Of a DNA stretch of 64,000 bases, positions 13,101-24,867 are shown one piece after another. The stretch comes from Cunninghamia lanceolata (Eukaryota > Streptophyta > Pinopsida > Cupressales > Cupressaceae): positions 496,001-560,000 of the forward strand of contig BSBN01000763.1 in assembly GCA_027924645.1 (NCBI GenBank). Direction: 5' to 3'. Position numbers and translations under genes: made by a program. Numbering within the stretch: the stretch's first letter is position 1; every line of letters begins with the position of its first letter. A model generated the notes under the pieces. It was given only the letters and a program-made list of their open reading frames with translations, was not told where the DNA came from and made no database searches.

Positions 13101-13420
13101 TTGAGAAACCAAGTAGCAAAATTTATTGAATGCACTCAACCTGCCCCCACTTGTTTGACTTTATGCAAGACACTTCTATGTCATGAAGCTAGTGTCCCCA
13201 TGTTCTTGTCATTCTCCATCGATAACGATGTTAAACAAGATCATACACTTTGCAATCTATGCTTCCATTGACATATTGACTCTAGTTACTTGGTACTTAT
13301 CCAATGTAATCAACTAATCTAGACCCTTGCATTTATCAATGTCTCCATAAACTATAAACAAACATGCATCTACAAAGTTGATTATTAATTAATAGGTAAC
13401 ACCTGCATCCAAGTAATAAG
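10131..13420. other. No recognised gene; probable degraded repeats
   Basis: There are only short open frames (for example 10876-11148 on the - strand, 90 codons, and 11770-11970 on the + strand), none with a family signature I recognise. TTTAGGGGGTGATAAAATT near 10511 looks like a polypurine tract next to an LTR start, possibly the copia 3' end, but no matching LTR end was found. I see no exon of the dynamin-related gene here. Confidence 0.4.
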
Positions 13421-13424
13421 ACCA

Positions 13425-13680
13425 GCAAACAGTCGAATTCATAATGTCTTTCACGTATCTCGCCTCAAGAAGGTACTAGGTCAACATATTGCACCATGTC
13501 CAGGATCAACCCCGCTAGATGACGAGGGAAAATTAATATTGGAACCCGAGGCCATCATTGACATGAGAGAAAAGAAATTAAGAAATAAGGTTATTCCAGA
13601 ATATTTGGTTAAATGGAAGAATCTGCCTATGGAAGATGCCATGTGGGAAGGAACAAACATCTTTGATTGCTGCACCCCTA
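13425..13680 (+). pseudogene. Chromovirus integrase C-terminus with chromodomain, fragment
   Basis: The + strand frame reads RIHNVFHVSRLKKVLGQH (the conserved end of Ty3/gypsy integrase), then PLDDEGKLILEPEAIID, then a chromodomain with EYLVKWKNLPMEDAMWE. The aromatic positions of the chromodomain (Y, W, W) are present. Everything upstream in the integrase is missing. An LTR starts a short way downstream, the position expected for the 3' end of a Tekay-like chromovirus. Confidence 0.88.
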
Positions 13681-13689
13681 ATCTTATAA

Positions 13690-13996
13690 TGTGTATATGG
13701 TCATGAGTAGTCGGATTGTGGCTACCTTAACTCTTATTTAAGTTATATTATCATTAATATAGTTTTATATAGGTGGTTAGGTCGGCCTGGGTGGCATCCA
13801 TGGCATAAGTATGGTATATATAGGAGGTAGAGGTTAGTTATTATCATATTGAGTATTGTGTTCTTATTGAAGACTATTGGAGGTATTCCCCTCGAAGTGG
13901 ATTAGGAGGTTTCCCCCTCGAAGTGGCATTTTATTATCAAGTATTTGCAGCATATTTACTATTATATTCAGCTATTTTGCAAGTTGTTTCATTACA
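13690..13996 (+). repeat. LTR of a chromovirus-like element
   Basis: The right end (TTTCATTACA at 13996) is fixed by the PBS two bases later. The left end is not certain (about 13690-13720). The sequence contains a TATA-like GTATATATAGG near 13812 and a direct repeat of CCCCTCGAAGTGG. Confidence 0.7.
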
Positions 13997-13998
13997 AG

Positions 13999-14010
13999 TG
14001 GTATCAGAGC
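13999..14010 (+). other. Primer-binding site (initiator-Met tRNA type)
   Basis: TGGTATCAGAGC lies two bases after the LTR end. It is followed by about 200 bp of leader-like sequence and then by ordinary intron sequence, so only the first bases of this element's interior remain. Confidence 0.85.
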
Positions 14011-14219
14011 ATGATCTTGGCACCGTGTAGGCAAAAAATAAGGTGATTTTTTTTCAATTTTGGAGGTCATTTTGGGAAGCATATCTCATTTTGGCGAATA
14101 TTTTCAAGATTTTTAAAGGGTTTTTCAAGGATACATTGGAGATATACAGTACAGATTTCAGAGCAGTTGGTGCAGAATTGAGTGAGTTATTGCAGAATTA
14201 GGGTTTCTACCTTTTTTCT

Positions 14220-15090
14220 TGTGAAGCCATTTTAATATCCTTTTATGTAATATGTTTTAATATTATTATTTTCTTAAAAAATGAGCAACATTAAAAATTA
14301 GGTATTAGTTAATAAATTAATATGATTAAGTATTATAATATGTTATATATTTTATTATGATTTTTTTAAAGATTAATATAAAATAAATCAATGGGATCAA
14401 GTATATATACAAATTATGTGATTAATTTTGAAATTTATATATAATATGTATACATGTTTCTTATATGCAACCTTTTTAATTCTTATTTTCTGCTGCATTG
14501 ACCTTGTCATCTTGTTTCAATTTTTTTGTTTCAACTTTCTGGTAATATAGCTTTATGTTCATTTTTTTATCTTTGTTGACTTAAAAAAGATATTATAATA
14601 ACAAGACTTTTGTAGTAGCTCCTTTCCTATCTCGGCAAGTTCCAAACATACCTTTTATCTTGGTTGTATATGTATGTATATTTCCTTCAAGATCATACTA
14701 TTGCTGATATTTTGCTTTTAGTGTTTGTTCAAGTATGTTTGCCTTTAATGAGTGCATATGTGCTTTCAATCTGGGAGTCTCACCAACTCAAAATCAAAAT
14801 CAAAATCAGTTTCATCTAGCTAATGCATTAACATTATGATCTTTCAGTGCTATAAATAGATTTCTGTATGGTATCAAGGGATGTTGATTGTTTGAAGTTC
14901 GGATATTGTACTCAAGTTACAAAATGCATTGTTTATGAGGTTTAATATGCATCAGCTTGTTGTATGTGTAGCATTTTAACAAGTTTGGAAAAGATTCTAC
15001 ATTGTTTTTGTACAGCACGCCCTTGTGAATTTAGAACTACATGCCTTATCAATATCTAGGAGTATTAACATGCTTTATTTGATTGTGTAG
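14220..15090 (+). other. Intron sequence upstream of first visible DRP3 exon
   Basis: AT-rich sequence without recognised coding content, ending in the acceptor GATTGTGTAG at 15081-15090. The preceding exon of the gene should encode the residues just before FTSIVEG and is not visible in this window. Confidence 0.6.
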
Positions 15091-15200
15091 CATTTACCTC
15101 AATCGTAGAGGGCAAAAATGAAGACATGTCAACAGCAGAATTGTCAGGAGGAGCACGGCTTCATTATATATTTCAATCAATTTTTGTTAAGAGATTAGAG
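15091..15200 (+). CDS. DRP3: DRP3 exon (stalk), 110 bp
   Basis: Starts at phase 1 of a codon completed by the missing previous exon, then reads [19 protein letters not shown] and ends in VKRLE at GAG|gtgctg. Confidence 0.93.
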
Positions 15201-18200
15201 GTGCTGGATTTAAATTGTACTTTTCATTAATTTTCTATATGGATAAAATGTACAAAAACATGTTGGATTTTGTCATTCTACTTCATTGTCCCTTTGAACT
15301 ATTCTATACTGTTTTTTTCTTCCTAGAAGGGTGTTGATTCACTTGACTACAGGATCACAGTTCTTATTTCATAACAAGATATAGTGTCCCATAATCTTGT
15401 GACAGGAAGTGGATCCTTGCGAAGATTTAACTGATGAGGATATTAGAACAGCCATTCAAAATGCCACTGGAGCCAAAAATGCTCTCTTTGTTCCTGAGGT
15501 AGAGCCATTCTTTTGTCTATACAAAATCTTCTACTCTTTTACATTCTATGAGTATCAAAGAATCGAAGGAGACTCTAAGTAATGATTTCCCTTGGATCAA
15601 CTTTTTATGCATTCTTAATCACGAGCTTGCAAAATCGATGAAGAAGAATTGAGAATTTGTTGTATGGTTTGGGATGTGGTTAGAATTTATAGATTCAAAG
15701 ATCAACTGATTGTTGTGTTCAACGTTTAAACATAGAGATATATATTGTTCAACATTTAAACATATAGGTTTATGTTATACTTTTTTAATCTTCTCAATCT
15801 TAATGTTGTCTTTAAATGTCCATCAAAGACGTCCCTGACAGTTGCAGTACATGTTAAATTTAACAACCTTCATAATAAGTGGCACCCCATGTAGGAAGTC
15901 TCGACTTAAGGTAGATCCATAACAGGAAAATGAATTTATCTAAAATAACTATCCATCTTGCAACTTGGACGGTCTTCAGTTTATCTATAGTGCAACTGTA
16001 CTCTGGTCAGAACTTGGCATTGGAGAACACAGTCTGCATATTTAAAGGATTCTGAAGTATGCTATGTTTACTTTTTATTATTATGTTTCTATGTTCTTCT
16101 GAAGTATAAGATTTAGATCTTCACCACTTTTGTAGACTGCAATTGATTAATCTTGTGCCTTATCCATGAGGTTTGTTGTTTTCTTCTTCTTATTATTAAC
16201 CTTTTGAAACACCGTGTAATTTTGCAGACCCCCTTTGAGGTTCTTGTACGGAAACAGATTGCTCGTTTATTAGATCCAAGTCTTCAATGTGCTCGGTTTA
16301 TTTATGATGAGTTAGTTAAGGTAGTCGATGAACATTTGCTGATTTCTCATCTGAACATTTTTTAAACTCTTTAGGAAGTGTAAATTTATGCAGTTCAATG
16401 GCATATCAGTTCGTGTTGTGCTAGTTGATATTGTATTTTGCAGTGAGTTTTATGGGATCACTCTTTTTCAGATAGCACATCATTGTGAGACTGTAGATCT
16501 ACAGCGGTTTCCTGTTTTACGAAAACGTATTGAAGAAGTTGTAGGAAGCTTTTTACGTGAAGGTTTATGTCCTGCTGAGACTATGATTGGACACATAATC
16601 GAAATGGAGGTACTGAGAAAAAGGCAGCTAAGTCGTCTTTACTTATTATTTGGGAGGTTCGCTTTATGTTCAAAATTTATCCTTGATTTGAATGTTCAGT
16701 TTAGCTTGATTTCTAGGCAGACAGTTTGAAAAAGCTGTTCCATGACTTTACAAAATTCATATAATTTCTGTTAAGGGGGCTTTCTTATTCCTTTTTCAGA
16801 TTTCAAAGACATGACATTTGTTATTGTATGTGCTTTTCAGATGGACTATATTAATACTTCACATCCTGCATTTATTGGTGGCAGCAAAGCAGTGGAAGCT
16901 GCATTACAGCAACACAGGTCTTCCAAGGTGTCATTCTCCACCACTAAATTCAATGTTTGGTACAATTTAGTTCCATTTAATAGATGGGCTAGAAAGCAGT
17001 TAGTATGAAGATTGAATCTTGGTCTGAAATATTGATATATGTGTACCTTTCATCCTGCACCTCTTAAACCAGGAAACTTCTGATTTTGATAGAGCACCAG
17101 GTAGTGAAAAAATTCAGAAGTCACGGGCATTACTTCCAAAGTCAAATACCTCCAGAGCTGCTTCTGATCAGGCAGTGACTAACTCTGTTTTCAAGGACAA
17201 CTTCTATGGGTGACCTCAAGGATTTTTGTTGGATTTACAGTTAGCCACACTGATACTTGTGATCCATCTTTGAGTTTTGATTTATTGTATTTCTAATATA
17301 TGTTTGGTGCTTGGAGTGTAGGCTACACGACCAGTTGCACACCATGAAAAACCTGTGGCACCTGGTAAGTGATTGAATCCTAAAGAGTAGAGTATCAGGA
17401 TTATTGCATTTTGTCTAATTCAATTGTGGCAATGTCTTGTATCTCAATGAAATTTTTGATGATGCTTCAAACTTCATATGACAAATTCTATATCATATTG
17501 TATATGATTATTTGAAGGCTTGGAACCATCTATTAGTAGGATTTATAAAATGTAATGAACATTGTTAAATGCATAGCTGCATAATAAAAGCTGATTAGAA
17601 ATTAAGTCATTGCAACAACAATATTTGGTGTCAGCCACAAGGATACCTTCAAACAAATATTCCAATTCAAGATGAAAATGTAGCTGTACTATTATGACGA
17701 GTTTTTCGATCATGGTTTAGGCAGAAAGCCATTGGTGACAAACATTTTAACAACAGCTGCTTGATGACAATGACTTTGATGGTGTCTTTGTGATAACAAT
17801 CTCATTGCTGCGTCTTCCTGACAACCTCACCAGCTGACAGATGATACAATTTTGATTGTGTTGAAGGACAAATGTTTTGTGCTTTCATTTGTCGTAAGTT
17901 GTATGTTGTAGTCCTGTGAATGAAGTGTTAGTATTAAAGACTCCAGGTCCTATGGTGTGAATGGTATTGGTTGTAACTCTAGGTCGAATTGGGGAAGTTG
18001 GTCAGCCTTGGCTTTATTCTTTAAGACCCAAGGCAGAGAGAAAGTTGTGGACCATAACTGTTACATTGTCAAATTAACATTTTACATCCATGTCTAAACT
18101 TGAGTAACTAATCCCACTACAAATCAAGAGGGGTAGATTTGCTTTACCATGCCCTTTTCTCAAGAGAGCTTTGATCACAGATTCACCAAGTGACCCATGA

Positions 18201-21200
18201 GCTCAAACCAAATATTAATGCATCAGAACACAGCCAGGCAAAACCCTATTGATCAACCCAGCTGGAAACAAAATCTTGACGCAAAAAGATCCCCCCCCCC
18301 CCCCCCCAAACAAGCAGAGTTACCAATTAATTCCCACCCACCCCCTGCCGATTTTATCTTTTAAAAAATTGCAATTTTTTTATTTATTCGGTCAACCCAA
18401 TTTTTGACTGGTTTTTTGGCTATTTTATTAGGAAAATATTGTGAATTTTTGTTTATAAAAAAAGGGTTTCTTGGTTTTTATTTATTTCTGCAGTGATTTT
18501 TTCTGTTTTTTTCCTAACCCTAACCCCAATCCCATCCCAATAAATTCTGATTAATTGAAAAAATCTGTCTTTTGTGTGCCAATTTATTCCCAAGAAAGAT
18601 TCTTGCTACTATGGTTTTATGTTCTTGTTGGTGTAATACTTATACTTCATGAGTCTCTGCCATCGTTTGAACCTTCACTCTGCCCTATGTGCCCTTCAAC
18701 TGTTGTTCTGCTGCTGATCCATGTATTTTGCTCGCTGCTTGTTGCTTATAATTGCTGCTGAAAGGGTGAATGAGTGTGAAGAAAACAATGATTTTACTTT
18801 ATATATATTGCATATTTTGCTTGCAACCTGATCTGGTCGGCCCTAATTTAGCTCCTATAAAGCTAGGTCAGCCCCAATCCAGCCCTTATTAAGCTCGGTC
18901 AGCCCTGTCAAGGAAAGCCTGTTTTTCTTTGAAAAAATTGCGAGGGTGTAACAATGTGTTAGCATCCTCCTCTTTAGTACAAACATAACTTAGAGGTGAT
19001 TGTGTGCTTTGTAGGATCCCTTGCCTAGGGATGGTTTGCCAATTTAAGTGTTTTGGAATAGAAGGTTATAGTAAACAAAATGGGGCATATCATGCTAGTT
19101 GAGGATCACTTAGAGTTGCTTGTGTGCTTTGTGGTCCCCTTGCCTTGTGATTATTCCTAATGTAAGTATTGTTTTAAAAATGAGAAGTTTGTTCTAAACA
19201 AAGTGGCATATCGTACCAAATTTTGTTCTACTATAATATCAAACTATCAATTTATTAAAAAACATGTGTCAAAGAAAAAAGAGTTGTGTGCATTTATCCC
19301 ACATTGATAATAATTGCAAGACAAGGGAGGCTTATGAGACAATACATACTAAAACCTTTGCCAATTTGAAAGTGGACTTTTGGGTGCATGTTAGGATTGA
19401 TGTGTTAGCATCCCTTTATCGCTTAGAGGTGCTTGTGTGCTTTGTAGCTCTCCTTACCTAGTGATTAGAGCCAATGTAAGGATTCTAAAATATTATGATA
19501 AATTAGCTAAGCTATTTCTATTTAAAGGTCACTTGTTAGTTTCCCTGCTTTTCTCCTATTAGTTAGGTTTTATTCTATACTTAGTTCTTTCCTTTCTGCA
19601 CTGCTTTGTTAATTGAAGCTTTTGCTTTATGCAAGCTGTCAGTCCTTCTTTAGAATGTTCCCTCTCTCTATAAAGAGCGTTTGCTCTCTGATGTTATCTC
19701 ATTCAATCATATTCAATAAATCTTCTATTTGTTTCTGTAACATGGTATCAAAGCTAAGTTACGAACTTGGTTAGTCTTAACATTTTTTAATCTATGTGCT
19801 AGTCAATTCGGTTTCTGGATATAGGTTTCTGCAAATTGCGATTTTCCTAAGTCCCGTTGGGTTTTCTTGCTGGTGTTGTTCAGTGAACTTTGTGACTAAG
19901 AAAAGGGCGATTTCTGTGTTTTTGACATAATTTCTTCAAAAATCCGGATTTTCCTCCTGTTCGTAGTATTTGAAATGTTGGAGAGTGATCGGTGGCTACG
20001 CTTTTGAAAGCGTCTGTTCTTCTGCCATGCTTTGGGTCGTGATTTTTTCAAGCGACAGATCCCTGGAAGGTCGCGCTTAATGAGGAGTCGTCTTCAAATT
20101 CGGCGTCTGTTCTTCTCTCATTGCGTGGATTTGAGCCCGTGACTTCCGTTTTTACTCACAACGAGTTTATTCTGCAATCTCTCGATCTTCTTTCTTTCTT
20201 CATCGACATTAGAGGTCGCGGATCTCTTTGCATAGCCGTCAACACTTGAATCTTCCGTTGCTTCTTGCTTTCGCGGGTTCTGGTGTTGCGGGTTCTGTTG
20301 TTCTTTTCGGCGGTGATTTTCTTGTTCGAATTTCTGGACGAAGCTCGTGAGAGGCAAGATAGTTTTATGCGACAGTAGAGGACTCCAGTGGGACGTTTCT
20401 TCTGCTATGATCGTGTTTTTCTGCTGTGAACATCGATTTCAGATTTTCAAAAGACCAGCGTTCATATTTTCTGGTCGCGTTTTTGCCTGAAGCTGTGTTA
20501 AATCCTAGCGACCTCTACTTTTGGTCTATCGTTTCACATTTCTGGTTGCCGCATAATCTCTTCTGGATGCAATTTCCTGCAATCTCTGCACTGCCACTTC
20601 TTTCGATGCTCCCTAGATGTAGTCTTAATCGGCGTTTTGTTAACTTTTTCTTGTTGAACGTGGGTTCTGTTTCGAGATCTTGCGGGTCTATTAATGGGTA
20701 TTTTGGGATTCTAGCGACGGATTCCTCATTTTTGGATCACGACTTCTGCATCTCATTCTGCTCATGTTCTTTGCAGTGAAGGTCGCATTTTGAAAAACTT
20801 CTGGCATTTTTTAATCTTTTGTGGTCGTATTGACTTCTGTGGTTGGTCCCATTTGCAAGTTGCAGATTTCTGAGGATTTTGAATTTGTTTTCTCTGAAGT
20901 GAAGGTGTATTGTTATAGCAGTTTCTGTGGTTACCAGCACACAGTAGATATACTTTGCTTTCTGTTTTGATAACCATGATCATGATTTTCGCAGTCTCGG
21001 TATCTTTTCCTAAAACTCGTGCTCAGATGTTCTGAGCCTTTGATATTCGTATTCTCAAGATCTGTGCTCTAAAATTCGTGTTTGGATTTATCTCGAGATC
21101 CATACCTCAAAGTCTGTGTTCACGACTTTTGAGTCAGTTTATTCCGTGTTTTCAGAATCTGTGTCTGTGTAAGGATTTTTCATTTGCTGTCTGTGCCGTC

Positions 21201-24200
21201 TATCTGCTTCAGTTTCTATGCCCACTGCTTATAATTTGTTTTCTCGTGTCTCAAAAAATGTGAAGCATGGCATCTTTGACCAACATCCTGTTGGAGAGTA
21301 GTCAGAGATTCAACGACAAAAATTACAACACCTGGAAGCAGCGGATGATGACTATTTTTGAGTATCGGTGTTTGGACAAGTTTATTTTGGGCACAACTAC
21401 ACGTCCTCAAGTGGCGGGTAAGGATCAGGATAGATACGATGAGCAAAATCGTGAAGCGGTAATGCTTATCAAGCTATCGATCACCGATGATCAGCTGCCT
21501 CAGGTTCCGTCTGGGAAAACAACAAAAGAAATTTGGGAATCACTGAAGGACCTTCATGAAACCTCTGACAAAAGCCGAGCATTCTTTCTCAAGAACATGC
21601 TCTTCTCAATGATGATGGATGATCAGATGTCTCTGCAAGAGCATCTCACAAAAATCAAGGACATCCATGATCAATTGACGGCGATTGGTCGGAAGATGGA
21701 AGAAGATATGGTAGTGATCATTCTGAAAAGTCTACCATCATCTTATGAGCACTTTATCGAAACTCTTAACATTACTTCATCTAATGTTAGTCTGACGTTC
21801 CCCGATCTATGCAATAAACTCTTGCAACAAGATCATTGGAAACAACAGTTTGGTAGCAGTGCTTCTTCCTCCTCCTTAGAACAGACATTTAATGCCAAGT
21901 CCTTCCAGCAGTATCAGGGTCCTAATCAGCCTTAGCCCTCTCAGCAGTTCAGTCAGGGTCAGTCACAGGACCCATCCAAGAAATACAACATCCAGTGCAA
22001 TTACTGTCACAAGTTTGGGCATATGAAAAAGGATTGCCGGAAACGCTTGGCTGCTGAGCAGTCCAAGTCTGAAGCTTCAACTCCATCAGCACACGTCGTA
22101 GAGCATACTGAGTAGAAGGAGTCTGCTTTCTATGCCTTCTAGGCCAATCTCCTCTGTCTGTTTTGTCAGTTGCTCGTGGATCCGCCTATATCTGTTTTTG
22201 TTGTCTCCATTCAGAGGGGGCAATTCTGTTTTAGTTAGTACAGTGACCATTAAGGGGGGGTATTATGATAAATTAGCTAAGCTATTTCTATTTAATGGTC
22301 ACTTGTTAGTTTCCCTGCTTTTCTCCTATTAGTTAGTTTTTATTCTATACTTAGTTCTTTCCTTTCTGCACTGCTTTGTTAACTGAAGCTTTTGCTTTAT
22401 GCAAGCTGTCAATCCTTCTTTAGAATGTTCCCTCTCTCTATAAAGAGTGTTTGCTCTCTGATGTTATCTCATTCAATCATATTCAATAAATCTTCTATTT
22501 GTTTCTGTAACATAAAAATTAGAATCTTGTTGTAAACAAATTGGCATATCTTTTTAGATGAGGATTTTCTTCCACTATAATATCTAATTATCTATTTATA
22601 AGAAAAAAACATTCATTAAAGAAAATGTTTGTGAGACAAGGTTTCTAGGGAACTACATGCATTAAAATGTTTGTCAATATAGAAGCAGACTTTGGGGTGA
22701 ATCCTTGGGTAGTATTAGTATCCTTCTTTCTAATACTGACATTTTCTTTGTGTGTCCTTTTGCCTTTTGATTATTTCCAATTTCAGTGTTATAAAAGTTA
22801 AAAGCTCAATTTACAAAATGGGCATGCCCCACCAATTGAGGATTTTGTAGCTGGCATTATGATCAAAATTGGAAATTTATCTACCATCAAAATACAAATA
22901 GGAAATTAGGTTTTTGTGATTGAAACTGCCATGACATGGTATTTAGGGAACAATTAAGGCTTGCCATATTGTTCTTCATGCTTGACACTTACATGAAGCA
23001 TGTAGATTGCAAGTAGATGTCATGCTTGTGACAAGCTTGTCAAATTTGTCTTTCTTTGGAACTTGTCAAGCTGCATCCACATGTTTCTACTAACTTGATT
23101 GTTTCCATACCTCCTACCATGCTTTGTGTTTACATTGGACCTTCTTTTCTTGGAGTTTGTTTTCCTTATTGTTCCTTTGAGTTTGTATTCTTGGCATGGG
23201 ATCTAGGCTTTAATTGAAAAGGCTAGGGTTAGGGTTGGGGCAACCTATGGGTTCTATATGGACAATTGTGATGAGATCATTAGGATGATTCTAATGAAAT
23301 GGGATTTTTATAAGGGTTACTATGGGCCAAAAATGGGGCGGGGGGTAATGTGACTTACTAATAATCTATATGCAGTCTTCTTGTTGAGATGAGTCTAATG
23401 TAGGTACTTTAGGAAAACTACATTTGGAACTTTTTGAGAGTGTCCTATGCTTAGATTTCTAAAATTGCTTTTAATTTGGGAGGAAACATTTTGAGACAGG
23501 GATTGAGATTTGTATCTCGATAAAGAAAGTAGAATTACTATAGGTATGAAAAGGAAAAGAGGAGACTACTTAAAGATCACATGAGATGAAAAGTAGAAGA
23601 CTGAAAATAGACTTCCATGGGGAAAAATCCAAAAATTGTTTAGATTAAAAGTGTCGCCCTTTCCGAAGTTCTGCCCTTGTTTATCACTTTTTTGTAGCCC
23701 ATGTCACTGCTCTGACCTCACTTGTAAAGATACTTACATAGAAGGCATATCTCATATTTAAAAAACTTATAAATATATATATCCCACATCCAAGTATAAT
23801 ACACTATATTAAAAAGACAAATGAATGGAAAAATTACAAACAACCGAATAAAACAAACCTTAGTGAGACAATGAAAGACCAACATATACATAAAATGATA
23901 AGGGAAGAGGAAAAAGGTGCAAACACATTTATAAACATGAACAATCAAACCAGTAAGATCTGCAGTCAAGAGAACGACGCAAACAAGACGACAAAAAGGT
24001 AAGACCCCTATCTATTGCAATAGGCAAAACCCAACCAAAAAAAGACAAAAAATGTCCACACACATATCAACCTAGACAAAACAACAAAAATAAATAAGAT
24101 ATGTAAAACAATATCAATAATATTATACGTATAAAGCACTGAAAACAAAATAACTAAAAATACACACACCTATACGCAAATATATATATATATATATATA

Positions 24201-24795
24201 TATATGCAAGCAAGTATGTGTGCGAATGAGGCGTGCACGCCACAAAAGGAAAAGAAAACAACAAACAGAAAAATCAACTAAGCAATAAAAATATATATAG
24301 GCGGATATATAATACAATATTAATTATCATACAATAGCACACATATACAATATTGATAAAATACAATATCAATTAAATTATAAGTACATATGTATATAAC
24401 ACAGAGAACAAAACAAAACTAAAAATACACACAACTCTACTAATATTTAACAATACAATTAATAAGCCTATACAAGAACCAATGTATAAGTATATATATA
24501 TACTGTTTGTCGTTTCCTTTCCTTTTGTAGGGCACCCTCCCCATATGCACACATACATACATACATACATACATACATACATACAAAAGGAAAAGAAATG
24601 TATATATATGTATGTATGTATGTGTGCATATGGGGAGGGCACCCTACAAAAGGAAAGGAAACGACAAACAAAGAAATAAACAATTACACAACACAAATGT
24701 ATAAGTGGATATATGATACACTAGTAATTATAAATTATATGGACACACATATATTAAATAGAAAACTAAAACAAAACAAAAAATACACACACACA

Positions 24796-24867
<72 letters not shown>

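Larger units (their letters stand above)
19491..22512 (+). mobile_element. TR-GAG: LTR-gag-LTR element derived from Ty1/copia
   Basis: The element is 3,022 bp with two 252 bp LTRs that differ at five positions, a 5 bp TSD (TAAAA), a PBS directly after the 5' LTR and a polypurine tract directly before the 3' LTR. The only coding region is a copia-type gag with a zinc knuckle. Protease, integrase, RT and RNase H are absent. This is the organisation of terminal-repeat retrotransposons with GAG (TR-GAG), which depend on enzymes from other elements. The 1.5 kb leader between PBS and gag is long. The few LTR differences suggest a comparatively recent insertion. Confidence 0.92.

Noticed and set aside
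17175..17209. Extension of DRP3 exon 6 to the donor at 17209
   Set aside because: It would put the 43 bp exon and the exon at 49092 in the wrong frame and lose the conserved SWGISSIF linker; the donor at 17174 keeps all frames.
20118..20357. Antisense 79-codon frame in the TR-GAG leader
   Set aside because: No family signature and no support from position; kept only as a note on the leader.
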